DNA of 64,000 nucleotides from UBA4427 sp046351135 (GCA_046351135.1 JAXLZA010000016.1:1-64000); one strand, 5' to 3'; numbered from the stretch's first letter, positions 37,392-47,136 are shown. Notes: generated from the letters alone by a model not told the origin. Translations and numbers: made by a program.

Positions 37392-39845
37392 ATGTCGTTC
37401 ACCGTCGCCCCCGGAACCCTAGAGAGCCTCGAATGGAGCCGCCTGCTGGCGCGCCTCGGCCGCCACTGCCGGACGCCCCAGGGCCTCGCCCGGGTCGAGG
37501 GCGCGGTGGACCGCCCGCTCTTCGAGGCCAGCCGCGCGGAGGTCGAGACGCGGCTGCTCGAGACGACCGAGGCCCGGGCGCTGATCGACCGCGACGAGCT
37601 CCCCGGGCTCGCGGGCTGCGTCGACGTCGGGCCCCTGCTCGCCCGGGCCGAGAAGGGGGGCCTGCTCGAGCCGGCGGAGCTCGTCGACGTGCGCGGCACG
37701 CTCAAGGCGACGCTCGCCGCGGCGCGCTTCTTCGACACGCGCCGCGAGCGGTGCCCCGCGCTCGCGGCGCTCGCGGCGCCGATCGCGACGAGCCCGGCCC
37801 TCGTCGCCCGGCTGACGCGCTGCTTCGACGAGGGCGGCGAGCTGCGCGACGAGGCCTCGGCGACCCTCGCCGCCGCCCGCCGCGACCAGGCGCGCCTCGC
37901 CAGCGAGCTCGCCCAGCGCGTCGAGCGCGAGCTGCGCGACCCGGACCTCGCCGCCCATCTCTCCGACGCCTACTCGACGATCCGCAACGGCCGCTTCGTC
38001 CTGCCCGTCCGCGCCGATGCCCGCAGCCAGGTCCGCGGCATCGTCCACGACGCCTCGCGCTCGGGCACCACGCTCTTCATCGAGCCCGAAGCGATGGTCG
38101 AGCTCAACAACCGCCACCGCGAGGCGGAGCTCGCCGTCGAGCGCGAGACGCTGCGCGTGCTGCGCGAGCTGTCGGGCGCGGTCGCGGGTGAGGGGGAGAC
38201 GATCCGCGCGGATCTCGCGTGCATCGAGCGGCTCGATCTCGCCTTCGCCCGCGGCGCGCTGTCGCGGGAGATGGACGCCTGTCCGCCGAGCGTCGGGCGC
38301 GAGGGGATCCTCGAGCTGCCGGGGCTGCGCCATCCGCTGATCGAGCCGGCACGCTGCGTCGCGAACGATCTGCGCGTCGGCGCGGACTTCGCCGTCCTGA
38401 TCCTCTCGGGCCCCAACGCCGGCGGCAAGACCGTCGCGATGAAGGCGATGGCGCTGGCGGCGCTGATGACGCGGGCGGGTCTCCACGTGCCGGCGGAGCC
38501 CGCCGCGCGGGTCGATCTCTTCGACGCGGTGGTCGCGGAGGTCGGCGATCACCAGGACCTCGCCGCGAGCCTCTCGACGTTCTCGGCGGCGATGGCCCAC
38601 CTCGCCGCCGTGCTCGACTCCGCGGGTCCCCACACCCTCGTGTGTCTCGACGAGATCGGCGTCGGCACCGACCCGGCGGAGGGCGCGTCGATCGCCCAGG
38701 CCGCCCTCGAAGATCTCGCCGAGGCCGGGGCCCGCGTCGTCACCACGACGCACTACAACCTCCTGAAGGAGATGGCCCAGCTCGATCCGCGCTTCGCGAA
38801 CGCGAGCGTCGAGTTCGATCCCGAGACCCTCGCCCCGACCTACCGCGTCCGGATCGGCTCGCCCGGCGCCTCGTCGGCGGCGACGGTGGCGGCGCGCATG
38901 GGCATTCCCGCGCGCGTGCTCGCCCGCGCCGAAGCGCTCCTCGACCGCGAGGACCGCAGCCTCGACCGGATGCTCTCGGAGCTCGCGGCGACGCGCGCGA
39001 CCCTCGAGAACGAGCTCGCCGCGGCCCGGACGGCGCGACACGCCGCGGAGTCGCTGCGCGCGGACTACGCCGCGAAGCTCGCGCGCCTCGAGCGCCGGCG
39101 GGAGCAGATCTTCGGCGAGATGCGGAGCACCCTCGACGCCGCGTTCCGCGAGGCCCGCGGCGCGGTCGCGCGCGTCGTCGCCGAGCTGCAGCGCGATCCC
39201 TCCTCGCAGCGCGCCGCCGAGGCGCGCGAGGCACTCGAGCGGCTCCGCAGCGAGGCCGAGGGACTCGAGCGCGAGCACGGCATCGACGCGACGATCCGCG
39301 CCGAGGACGCCGCCGACGCGGCGGTCGCCCCGATCGACTGGTCGCAGGCGCGCCCCGGCGACGCCGTGCGCACCCGCCACGGCGCCGTCGGCACCCTCCT
39401 CTCCCTCCCCGACCGCAGCGGCCGCGTCACCGTGCAGACCGCCGGCGCGAAGCTCACGCTCCCCCGCGATCAGCTCGGACGCGTCGCCGGCGCAGGGCGC
39501 GCGCGTCCCGGCGACGCGGGCTCGGGCGGCACCGCGCTGCGCGGCCTCGAGGGCCCGCCGTCGCGCCGCGAGCCGGCGCCCGCGCTCCGTCAGGGCGGCG
39601 TCGTCGAGGTCGACCTGCGCGGCCTGCGGGTCGAGGAGGGGCTCGACCGCCTCGACGAGGTGCTCGACCAGGCGGCGGTCGAGGGACGGGACGAGCTGCG
39701 CGTGATCCACGGCATCGGGACCGGGGCGATGCGGCGGGCGGTGCGCGAGCATCTGCCGCGCTCGCGCTTCGTCGTCGAGATGCTCGAGGCTTCGCGCGAG
39801 GACGGCGGCGCGGGGGCGACGCGCGCGGTGCTGCGAAAGGATTGA
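37392..39845 (+). CDS. mutS2: Endonuclease MutS2
   Basis: An 817-residue MutS2, which acts on branched DNA or splits collided ribosomes in characterised species. It has no mismatch-recognition domain. The N-terminus is LESLEWSRLLARLGRHCRTPQG. The ATPase has Walker A SGPNAGGKTVAMK (from about residue 337), CLDEIGVGTDPAEG and the TTTHYN motif. A long coiled coil follows, then a KOW-like segment and a C-terminal Smr domain (VDLRGLRVEEGLDRL, HGIGTGAMRRAVREHL). No Shine-Dalgarno sequence is seen. TAGACT lies six bases before the ATG, which suggests a leaderless start. A small membrane-protein gene follows after five bases. Confidence 0.95.
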   Translation: MSFTVAPGTLESLEWSRLLARLGRHCRTPQGLARVEGAVDRPLFEASRAEVETRLLETTEARALIDRDELPGLAGCVDVGPLLARAEKGGLLEPAELVDVRGTLKATLAAARFFDTRRERCPALAALAAPIATSPALVARLTRCFDEGGELRDEASATLAAARRDQARLASELAQRVERELRDPDLAAHLSDAYSTIRNGRFVLPVRADARSQVRGIVHDASRSGTTLFIEPEAMVELNNRHREAELAVERETLRVLRELSGAVAGEGETIRADLACIERLDLAFARGALSREMDACPPSVGREGILELPGLRHPLIEPARCVANDLRVGADFAVLILSGPNAGGKTVAMKAMALAALMTRAGLHVPAEPAARVDLFDAVVAEVGDHQDLAASLSTFSAAMAHLAAVLDSAGPHTLVCLDEIGVGTDPAEGASIAQAALEDLAEAGARVVTTTHYNLLKEMAQLDPRFANASVEFDPETLAPTYRVRIGSPGASSAATVAARMGIPARVLARAEALLDREDRSLDRMLSELAATRATLENELAAARTARHAAESLRADYAAKLARLERRREQIFGEMRSTLDAAFREARGAVARVVAELQRDPSSQRAAEAREALERLRSEAEGLEREHGIDATIRAEDAADAAVAPIDWSQARPGDAVRTRHGAVGTLLSLPDRSGRVTVQTAGAKLTLPRDQLGRVAGAGRARPGDAGSGGTALRGLEGPPSRREPAPALRQGGVVEVDLRGLRVEEGLDRLDEVLDQAAVEGRDELRVIHGIGTGAMRRAVREHLPRSRFVVEMLEASREDGGAGATRAVLRKD

Positions 39846-39850
39846 GGCGG

Positions 39851-40243
39851 ATGGGCGACGAGCCGGCGGAGCGGGACGGCGAGGAGACGGAGGGCCGGCG
39901 TGCGCCGCAGGATCCCGCCGACGCGGATGGCGAGCACTTTCCCGGTGGGGATCAGCTGATCGGGACGTTCCTGCGCGAGCCGTCGCTCTGGCCGGTGCTC
40001 GCCGTCGTGGTCGGCTCGGGCGGGGCCTTCGCCGCCGCGCTGATCGTGCTCGCGATCCTCGACCGCAATCCCTTCGCGGCGGCCGCCCTGCTGCTGATCG
40101 TCGGTGTGACGGTCGACGTGGCCTTCCGCGCGCGCAGCCGCGCGAGCTACCGCAACGGGGCGCTCCTGATCGGCCTGATCTGGCTGGTCGGCCTCGTCTT
40201 CACCGGCCTCGCGGTCTGGAGCGGCATCGCCTTCGCGAGCTAG
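39851..40243 (+). CDS. Small three-helix membrane protein, unknown
   Basis: A 130-residue protein with an acidic N-terminal 35 residues (GDEPAERDGEETEGRR) and three predicted membrane segments (WPVLAVVVGSGGAFAAALIV, PFAAAALLLIVGVTVDVAF, ALLIGLIWLVGLVFTGLAV). No family recognised. It is five bases downstream of mutS2 and so probably co-transcribed. Its TAG shares CTAG with the stop of the convergent flavoprotein gene. Confidence 0.75.
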   Translation: MGDEPAERDGEETEGRRAPQDPADADGEHFPGGDQLIGTFLREPSLWPVLAVVVGSGGAFAAALIVLAILDRNPFAAAALLLIVGVTVDVAFRARSRASYRNGALLIGLIWLVGLVFTGLAVWSGIAFAS

Positions 40244-41607
40244 GCGAGATCCGCCGCGACCTCGGCGGCGGCGCGATCCCCGGAGAGCACGGCCGCCTCG
40301 AAGCCCGCCCCGGCGTACTGGTCGCCCGCCCAGTAGAGGCGGCGGCCGAGGGTGCGCCGATCGCGCTGGACGCGCACGAAGCGCTCGAGGCGCCGATAGC
40401 TCCCGACCTCGAAGAACGGGACGCTCGAGCGCGCGACGCGCGTCGCGAGCACGCGCTCCTCGAGGTCGGGCCGGACCCGCGCGAGCGCGCGCAGCGCCCG
40501 CTTCGTCACGACGTCGTCGGGCTCGCTCGCCGCGCGCGCGCTCGCGGCATCGCGCAGCAGCGCCACGATCTGACTGTGGCCCTCCGGTGCGCGCCCGAGC
40601 AGCTGGCCCGGCTCGAGCACGAGGGAGGCGACGATCGAGGCGTCGCCGCGGGGGAAGCGGATCTCCTGCGGAATGCCGGTCTCGACGCCGTCGACGGCGA
40701 GCGCGAGGCAGACGACGGACCGCTCGCGCATCCCCGAGAAGGCGTCGCGCTCGGCCAGCGTCAGGAGCGGGCTCGCGATGCGCAGCGCCTCCCGCGCCGG
40801 CGTCGTCACGACGACCGACTCGAAGCAGGCGTCGCTGCGCCGCCCCGCATCGTCGATCGCCTCGATCCGGTAGCCGCCCGAGGGCTCCTCGTCGATCCGC
40901 TCGACGCGCAGGCCCCGGAAGACGCGCAGGCCCTCCGCCGACGCCTGCGCCAGATCGGCGAGCGGCCGCCGCGGCAGCCCGGCCATGCCGGGCCGCGCCG
41001 CGCCGAGGCCGCGCGCCCGCGCGAACTGCAGCAAGGCGACGCGGGAGAGGTCCTCGACCGAATCGCCGTAGCTCGTCTGCAGCTCGGGGGTCAGCCAGAC
41101 GTCGAGGGCCGCGCGCCCGAAGTAGAGCTCGACGTGGTCGCGCACGCTGCGGTAGTCGAGGGCCGCGGCGCGCGCGGGCTCGCTCGGATCGATCTGCTTC
41201 GCATAACGCGCCATCAGCCGGGGCCAGCGCAGCAGCCTCGGCGTCTGCAGGATCGGCCAGCCGGGAATCCAGGCCGCCCCGCGCAGGCTCGTCGGCTCGA
41301 TCGGATGCGCGCGACCTCGATGCCACGCCTTCATCTGGACCGGCCGCAACGGCAGCATGTCGTCGGCGAGGCCGAGGTCGACGGCCCAGCGCAGCAGCGT
41401 CGCGTTGCCGGCCTCGAGCACGGGCCAGGCCGAGTCCATCCAGTGGCCGTCGCACCACTCGCCGCAGGCGCGCCCGCCCACGACCGTGCGCGCCTCGTAG
41501 ACCACGACGTCGATGCCCTGCCGCGCGAGGAGCCAGGCCGCGCGCAGCCCGGCGAGGCCCGCGCCGACGACGGCGACGCGGGCGAAGGAGGTCGGCTCGG
41601 CGCTCAT
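40240..41607 (-). CDS. FAD-dependent amine oxidase-like protein (phytoene desaturase/HpnE type)
   Basis: A 455-residue flavoprotein with an N-terminal dinucleotide motif VAVVGAGLAGLRAAWLLARQ and VVYEARTVVGGRACGEW, and a C-terminal FAD motif RLYWAGDQYAGAGFEAAVLS. The central LPRRPLADLAQASAEGLRVF and VVVTTPAREALRI match the amine oxidase/desaturase superfamily, including squalene-associated HpnE and protoporphyrinogen-oxidase-like enzymes. The substrate is not identifiable. It overlaps the HAD gene upstream (ATGA), so the two are translationally coupled. Confidence 0.85.
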   Translation of the reverse strand: MSAEPTSFARVAVVGAGLAGLRAAWLLARQGIDVVVYEARTVVGGRACGEWCDGHWMDSAWPVLEAGNATLLRWAVDLGLADDMLPLRPVQMKAWHRGRAHPIEPTSLRGAAWIPGWPILQTPRLLRWPRLMARYAKQIDPSEPARAAALDYRSVRDHVELYFGRAALDVWLTPELQTSYGDSVEDLSRVALLQFARARGLGAARPGMAGLPRRPLADLAQASAEGLRVFRGLRVERIDEEPSGGYRIEAIDDAGRRSDACFESVVVTTPAREALRIASPLLTLAERDAFSGMRERSVVCLALAVDGVETGIPQEIRFPRGDASIVASLVLEPGQLLGRAPEGHSQIVALLRDAASARAASEPDDVVTKRALRALARVRPDLEERVLATRVARSSVPFFEVGSYRRLERFVRVQRDRRTLGRRLYWAGDQYAGAGFEAAVLSGDRAAAEVAADLA

Positions 41608-42314
41608 CGCGCGCCGCGCTCGCGCCCCGCCCGGCGCCCGGCCTCGAGTACCCCGCGGACGTCCTCGAGGGTTTCGAACGGCACGAACGCCTTGCCGCGT
41701 TCGAGCAGCGCGTCGACCAGCGTGTCCTTCGCGAAGACGAGGTCGGCCTCGATCGCCCCGCACTGATCGGAGACGCGCCCGTTGCCGATGTGGACGCAGT
41801 AGGCGCCCGGATGCGCGCGGCGATAGGCGGCGATGATCTGGCGCTTGCAGGTGCCCGTGCCGCAGCCGCACGCGGGATTCGGGCCGCCGGGGCTGATGCG
41901 CCAGACGTCGCGCTCGTACTCGAGGTGGTTCGCGCGATAGGCGAAGCGGATGCCGTGGATCTCCTGGAGCCGATCGAGGTTCCAGTCGAAGCCGTCGGAC
42001 AGGACCTGGAAGGGGATCTTCTCCGCCGCACACCAGGCCACGAGCCCGCGCGCCCCGGGATCGAGCGCGATCGTCTCGAGGAACCGGAACAGCTCCTCCT
42101 GCGGCAGATGGAAGCCGTCGAAGAGCTCGACCACGTAGCTCCAGGCCGTGAACTCGCCCTGCTCGAAGCGCGCCCACAGCTGGCGCCGCCGCTCGGCCAG
42201 CCGCTCGCGGGCGAGGGTCGAGCCGACGTCCTGGATCGAGAACGTGCCGTCGAAGTCGCAGAAGACCGCGAGCGATCGATCCGCCGGGATCGTGGGGCCG
42301 GGTCCTTCGTTCAC
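41604..42314 (-). CDS. HAD-superfamily phosphatase, MtnX-like
   Basis: A 236-residue HAD subfamily IB phosphatase. CDFDGTFS gives the nucleophile D20 and acid D22; LSDGFDW and IGNGRVSDQCGA complete the motifs. The pattern resembles MtnX, the phosphatase of the methionine salvage pathway. A Cys-rich insert (PACGCGTGTCK) is a common feature of this branch and may bind a metal. Start GTG at 42314. It overlaps the flavoprotein gene by four bases. The MtnX assignment is by overall resemblance only. Confidence 0.78.
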   Translation of the reverse strand: MNEGPGPTIPADRSLAVFCDFDGTFSIQDVGSTLARERLAERRRQLWARFEQGEFTAWSYVVELFDGFHLPQEELFRFLETIALDPGARGLVAWCAAEKIPFQVLSDGFDWNLDRLQEIHGIRFAYRANHLEYERDVWRISPGGPNPACGCGTGTCKRQIIAAYRRAHPGAYCVHIGNGRVSDQCGAIEADLVFAKDTLVDALLERGKAFVPFETLEDVRGVLEAGRRAGRERGAR

Positions 42315-42387
42315 GGGGCTCTCCGGGATTCGCGCAGGCAGGGTGGGTAGCGCATCCTCGCGCCGGCGGGAATCGGGGAGGCGGGCG

Positions 42388-43405
42388 TTGCGGGCGGCGC
42401 GGGTGGACGAACGGGACGGCGGCGGCGACGCCGGCGGTGCGACGGCGACGGGGTCGCTGCGGGCGCGCCTCGCGGGCGAAGGTGGCCCGATCCTGCTCGA
42501 CGGGGCGACCGGGACCGAGCTCGAGCGGGCCGGGCTCCCGACCGGCCTTCCGCTCTGGTCGAGCCATGCGCTGCTCGAGGCCCCCGAGTGCGTCCTGCGG
42601 ATCCACGCCGCCTATCTCTCGGCCGGCGCCGAGCTCGTCACCGCGAACACCTTCCGCACCCAGCGCCGCACCCTCGCCCGCGCCGGCCTGGGCGACGCCG
42701 ACGCCCGCCTGACCCGCCTCGCCGTGGACCTCGCCCGCCAGGCGGTCGAGCTCCACGCGCACGGCGGAGGGGGAGGCGGACGGACCGATCGCGCCGCGCT
42801 GGGTCGCCGGATCGCTGCCGCCGCTCGAGGACTGCTACCGCCCCGATCTCGTCCCCGACGAAGCCGCGCTCGCCCGCGAGCACGGCCGTCAGGCCGAACT
42901 GTTAGGCGAGGCGGGGGTCGACCTGATCCTCGTCGAGACCATGAACAGCCTGCGCGAGGTGCGCGCGGCCGCGACCGCGGCGGCACGGACCGGGCTGCCC
43001 TTCGCCGTCGGCTTCGTCGCGTGGGACGGGGCGCGCCTGCTCTCCGGCGAGGACCTGGCCTGGGCCGCGCGGACGGCGCTCGACCTCGGCGCAGCCGCCG
43101 TCGGCGTGAACTGCCTGCCGACCTCCAATCTCGAGCCCTGCCGACGCGCGCTCGCGGACCTCGGCCGCGCCCTGCTCGTCTCGCCCAACCTCGGCGCCCC
43201 CGATCCGCAGACCGGCTTCACCCGGGACGCCTCCCAGCCGGTGCACGCCTTCGCCCGGGCCCTCGAGCCCTGGCTCGAGGCCGGGAACCGGACCGGCGCG
43301 GCCGCCCGGATCGTCGGCGGGTGCTGCGGCACGACCCCGGCCCACATCGCCGCCCTCGCCGCCCGGCTGTCGACGCCCAGCCCGGGACGAATCACGCCTC
43401 CCTGA
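42388..43405 (+). pseudogene. Homocysteine S-methyltransferase, frameshifted
   Basis: The reading frame splits in two. The first part (from about 42388) encodes GPILLDGATGTELERAGLPT, WSSHALLEAPE, AELVTANTFRTQRRTLAR and VDLARQAVELHA. The second, in the +1 frame, gives ADGPIAPRWVAGSLPPLEDC, ELLGEAGVDLILVETMNSL, VGVNCLP and the zinc motif GGCCGTTPAHIAAL. Joined, they form a complete homocysteine methyltransferase (about 335 residues) using S-methylmethionine, SAM or another methyl donor. The switch lies around a GAGGGGGAGG run at 42768-42776, so a single-base indel or sequencing error is likely. TTG at 42388 has GGGGAG upstream; GTG at 42403 is an alternative. Confidence 0.8.
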
Positions 43406-43641
43406 TCCCCAAATTGGGTCACCCCGTTCCACTGCGATCCGCGTCGATCGCCGCCACTTCCGGACGCCTGCCGTTCCCCCGCGATCCCGCCGCACGGCTC
43501 TCGCGATCGCTTCGCCGATCCACCCCGACAGTTCAACCAGGGCCAATTCCCCACGATCTGGCACGGCGATTGCTCTATCCCCGTTCAGTTGATCGTGGGG
43601 CGTCCTCGAGGAGCGGGCCCCCCTTCTCGCGCCCGGGCTGG

Positions 43642-45054
43642 CTACCCCTCCCTTCGCACGAACGTGCGAGGAGCCAGCTCGGGCGCTTCCGTTTCCGGCG
43701 TCCGCTGCGCGCCGAGCGCCCGGCGCGCCGCCCCGGCCAGGAAGACCGAGCCGACCACGACGAGCCGCTCGCCCGGGGCGAGCGCCGCCCGCGCCATCCG
43801 GGCCGCGTGCACCGGATCCTCGACGATCTCGAGGGGCAGCTCCGGGCGGCCGGCCCGGGCGAGCGCGGCGAGGCGCTCGGGGTCGAGGGAGCGCTGGGCG
43901 TCCGAGCGGGTCAGCCAGAGGCGCGTCGCCCGGGGCAGCAGCGCAGCGAGGACGCCCTCGACGTTCTTGTCGCTCGAGATCGAGAGCAGCATCGGACAGC
44001 CGGCCGGAGCCAGCGCTTCGAGCGTGCGGGCGAGGACCCGGGCCGAGCGCTCGGTATGGGCCGCGTCGATCAGGACGGCGGGATCGTTCGCCAGGATCTC
44101 GATCCGCCCCGGGAGCACCGCCCCGGCGAGCCCGCGCGCCGCCGCCTGCCGCAGCCGATCGGGCGCGTGGGCCCCGAGCGCGTGCACGCAGGCGATCGCC
44201 AGCCCCGCGTTCAGGACGGCCGCCTCACCGAGAAGCGGCAGCGTCGCCTCGACCTCGAGCCCGTCGCGCGACGTGAAGCGGAAGGACTGGCCGGCGGGAT
44301 CGAGGGGACCCGAGGTCGAGGCGACCTCGAAGTGCTCGCCCATCGCAAGAACGGGCGCCCCGACCTCGACCGCCCGCCGCCGGATCACCGCCTCGGCCTC
44401 GGGTCCGAGCCGGCCGAGCACGGCCGGGACCCCGGGCTTCAGGATCCCGGCCTTCTCGCCGGCGATGAGCGCCTCGGTCGGGCCGAGCTTGTCGGTGTGC
44501 TCGAGCTCGATGCTCGTGATGCAGGTGACCGCGGGGCGCACGACGTTGGTCGAGTCGAGACGCCCCCCGAGCCCGACCTCGATCACCGCCCGATCGACCC
44601 CGGCCTCCGCGAAGAGCAGGAAGGCGATCGCCGTCGTCGCGTCGAAGAAGCTCGGCTGCGTCTCGGGCGGGCCCGCGCGCAGCGCATCGACCGCCGGCCG
44701 GACGCGCTCGACCGCCGCGACGAGGCGATCCGGATCGACCTCGCGCCCGCCGATGCGGAAGCGCTCGATCCAACTCTCGAGATGGGGCGACGTGAACGTC
44801 CCGACGCGCTCGCCGAGGGCGCCGAGGATCGCCTCGGCGAAGAGGCAGGTGGAGCCCTTGCCCTTCGAGCCCGCGACGTGGACGACGCTGAGACGCTCGT
44901 GAGGGCGGCCGATCGCGTCGAGCAGCGCCTCGATCGGGCGCAGGTCGAGGCGCGTGTAGGCGTAGGCAGTCGAGCGCTCCCGGTTGATCAGGCCATCGAG
45001 GTAGCGCGTCGCGTCTTCGAAGCTCGAGAGGGGCTCGGGGCCGGGTCTCCGCAT
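43642..45054 (-). CDS. folC: Bifunctional folylpolyglutamate/dihydrofolate synthase
   Basis: A 470-residue Mur-ligase-fold enzyme that adds glutamate to (dihydro)folates. Motifs include the N-terminal YLDGLINRERSTAYAYTRLD, P-loop VAGSKGKGST, FTSPHLESWIERFRI, EVGLGGRLDSTNVV, SIELEHTDKLG and the C-terminal DAAHTERSARVL. The ATG at 45054 was chosen because GAGG precedes it at good spacing and the family begins soon after; an in-frame ATG at 45090 adds a nonconserved leader. It is not next to accD or other fol genes here. Confidence 0.93.
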   Translation of the reverse strand: MRRPGPEPLSSFEDATRYLDGLINRERSTAYAYTRLDLRPIEALLDAIGRPHERLSVVHVAGSKGKGSTCLFAEAILGALGERVGTFTSPHLESWIERFRIGGREVDPDRLVAAVERVRPAVDALRAGPPETQPSFFDATTAIAFLLFAEAGVDRAVIEVGLGGRLDSTNVVRPAVTCITSIELEHTDKLGPTEALIAGEKAGILKPGVPAVLGRLGPEAEAVIRRRAVEVGAPVLAMGEHFEVASTSGPLDPAGQSFRFTSRDGLEVEATLPLLGEAAVLNAGLAIACVHALGAHAPDRLRQAAARGLAGAVLPGRIEILANDPAVLIDAAHTERSARVLARTLEALAPAGCPMLLSISSDKNVEGVLAALLPRATRLWLTRSDAQRSLDPERLAALARAGRPELPLEIVEDPVHAARMARAALAPGERLVVVGSVFLAGAARRALGAQRTPETEAPELAPRTFVRREG

Positions 45055-45156
45055 CGCAATCCTCGTCCGCGGGTCCGGCCGGCGGTGCATCGATCCGCGC
45101 GGGCTCCGGACCGGCGGGAGACTAGACGACGCACGCGACGCCGGGGCCCGAGACGC

Positions 45157-45188
45157 GAGAAGGCGGCCGATTGCTCGACCGCCTTCTC
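45157..45188. terminator. 10-bp hairpin between folC and a small gene
   Basis: GAGAAGGCGG pairs with CCGCCTTCTC across a 12-base loop. It lies about 95 bases downstream of the minus-strand small gene ending at 45282 and could terminate it. No T-run is present on either side, so the role is uncertain. Confidence 0.35.
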
Positions 45189-45281
45189 CGATGCCTCACC
45201 GGGATCGCCTCGGCCGCCTGCTCGACCGTCGCCGCGGCGAGCTCGCCGTCGACGCGGGGCGGGAGAGGGCCCCGCGGAGCG

Positions 45282-45608
45282 CTACTGCAGCATGTACTTC
45301 TGGCGCTCGCGATAGGCCTTCAGCGCCGGGCTCGTCGACTCCGACGACGGGTAGAAGTACTTCACCGCGTGGCCGCACTCCTGGCAGACGCGGTAGCAGA
45401 ACATGAATCCCTCGACCTCGCGCACCGAACCGACGTTGATGCGACTGTCGTCGGTGCAGCACTTCGACGCCCGGGTGGGGGACACGATCCGGCGCGGGTA
45501 CTCGTTCTTGGGGGTTTCCTTGTCGGTGTACTCGATGATGTTCTTCGTGAGGCGGTGCGACCGCTCTTCCGAGCTCTTCTTGCGAATGTTGCTGCCGATT
45601 CTTCTCAA
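45282..45608 (-). CDS. Small Cys-rich protein, possible zinc ribbon, unknown
   Basis: A 108-residue basic protein. The C-terminal half has paired cysteines (SKCCTDDS ... FCYRVCQECGHAVKYFYP), a spacing compatible with a zinc ribbon. The N-terminal half is basic (IGSNIRKKSSEERSHRLTK). TTG at 45608 is supported by GAGGA seven bases upstream; the nearest ATG frame ends immediately. Base composition is less GC-rich than its neighbours. No family recognised. It lies 30 bases after the NRDE gene on the same strand, so it may be the second gene of a two-gene transcript. Confidence 0.65.
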   Translation of the reverse strand: MRRIGSNIRKKSSEERSHRLTKNIIEYTDKETPKNEYPRRIVSPTRASKCCTDDSRINVGSVREVEGFMFCYRVCQECGHAVKYFYPSSESTSPALKAYRERQKYMLQ

Positions 45609-45638
45609 CGCTTCATCCTCGCATCGTTTCGGTTCCCG

Positions 45639-46589
45639 CTACGCAGCCGGCCGGACGCCGAGCTCCGAGAGCAGGAACGATCGATTTTCGAAGGGCCGCC
45701 GACACGGCGGTCCGTCCGTCGTCCAGAAACGGCTCGTCGGGAGCTCCTCGGCCAGCTCCAGGAGGAGAGAGCTGCGAGTTCCGTAACGATCCGCCACGTG
45801 GACACAAGTCGATTCGAAGGGGCTCTTGCGGGCCGGCCGAGCGCCGGTCTCGCAGGAGTCGCCTTCCTCGACGTGTTCTCGACAGATCCGCGCCAGGCCC
45901 TCGAAGAGGTCCCGACCCGGCTCCGTCAAAAGCTTCTCGACCTGACCGCGGATGCGAACCAGCTTCTGGGCTCGCGGCTCCTCGGTGTCGATCAATCCCT
46001 CGATGCCTTCGAAGCCCGGAAACGGCTTCCCGTCGGCCGATGCGATGCAGGCGGGCTCGAGGCCCGCGCCGAGCGCCCCCGCGACCCGCTCGTCCTCGAC
46101 GTTGCCCACGACGTGGATGCCGGGCTCGAGCGGGAAGATCCGCGGCGATTCGCGGTACACGACGAGCGCCGCGCTCTGCGCGTCGGCGACGAGGAGCTGG
46201 AACGGGTTGTGGACACCGACGTCGAGTCGCGCGAGGGACTCGGTCGCCGCCGCTGCGCTGCTCGCTTCGAGTGCCGCCATGACCACCTCTCCGCGCGACC
46301 GAAGCTTCGGAGCCGCCTTCGAGGGCTCCCCGGCGCCCGCCTCGCCTAGCACGCCCACCCGGGCGCCGGCGATCGGCCGCAGGTTCGTGAGCCCGGCGAA
46401 GACGCCGCGCTCCGAGAGTCCGACCCAGGTCCCGCCCGCCTCGAGGTCGCGCGGCGCGAGAATCCGTCCCGTTCGCGCCGGCCTCACCGCGGGTCCCTCC
46501 GCGGGCCGGGCCAGGAACTCGTCGCGGTTCGCCGCGACCACCAGCGGTCGGCCGGGCACGCAACGATGCAGGACGATCAACGTACACAT
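45639..46589 (-). CDS. NRDE (TANGO2) family protein
   Basis: A 316-residue protein starting MCTLIVLH with the signature NRDEFLARP (21-29), then ILAPRDLEAGGTWVGLSERG and FAGLTNLR. The Cys at position 2 suits the N-terminal nucleophile fold predicted for the family. TANGO2 homologues have been linked to heme or lipid handling, but the biochemical role in bacteria is unsettled. The ATG at 46589 has GGTGAG upstream. The long spacer to the right probably holds its promoter. Confidence 0.88.
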   Translation of the reverse strand: MCTLIVLHRCVPGRPLVVAANRDEFLARPAEGPAVRPARTGRILAPRDLEAGGTWVGLSERGVFAGLTNLRPIAGARVGVLGEAGAGEPSKAAPKLRSRGEVVMAALEASSAAAATESLARLDVGVHNPFQLLVADAQSAALVVYRESPRIFPLEPGIHVVGNVEDERVAGALGAGLEPACIASADGKPFPGFEGIEGLIDTEEPRAQKLVRIRGQVEKLLTEPGRDLFEGLARICREHVEEGDSCETGARPARKSPFESTCVHVADRYGTRSSLLLELAEELPTSRFWTTDGPPCRRPFENRSFLLSELGVRPAA

Positions 46590-47045
46590 CGCGCGCTCAC
46601 CGCCTCGCGAATCCGTCCCGCGTCCGTCACGGCTTCGCCATCGGATCCCCGCGTCCGCCAGCGAGGGGCGCAGGGGCTCGAGAGCGGATTCGGGTCGGGC
46701 GCGGACCGGGCCGACCCACCGCGGGCCGGGCTCGGCTGCATCGGATCGGGTTGGACAAACTAGCGTGCCGACCTTGGGGCCGCAATGAAAACCTATGAAA
46801 AATCAGATAGATGGAGGAGATTTCCGACCCCCTCGCCGAGGCCCCGCGCCCGGTCCTCGGCACGCCCCGCGGAGGCGCCTCTTCGGTGCGACCTCGACGC
46901 GCGTCCGCCATCGGTGGCGGGCACCGCGCGGAGCCCCGGGCAATCACGCGAACTCGTTCACGAATCGGATCTCGGCCGAATGCGTCCGTCCGGCGGCGGG
47001 CGGACGTCGGCCGGGCCGGGAGGGATCACGCCCCCCTCGAGAATC

Positions 47046-47068
47046 TGCGCTTCGAGCGCAATTTTTTT
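47046..47068 (+). terminator. Orphan Rho-independent terminator
   Basis: TGCGCT, loop TCG, AGCGCA, then ATTTTTTT. This is a canonical intrinsic terminator on the plus strand, with no plus-strand coding gene in the 450 bases before it. Confidence 0.8.
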
Positions 47069-47136
47069 GACACATCGGCAGATCTCGAGACACTCCATTC
47101 ATGTAGACCCGCTCCTCGCGGGGCTTTACGAAAGTC

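Noticed and set aside
46627..46947. 106-codon minus-strand frame in the spacer upstream of the NRDE gene
   Set aside because: No ribosome binding site, no motif and low-complexity Arg/Pro-rich content.
47067..47072. TTGACA after the T-run, as a comM promoter -35
   Set aside because: No acceptable -10 box at 16-18 bases; the T-run belongs to the terminator.
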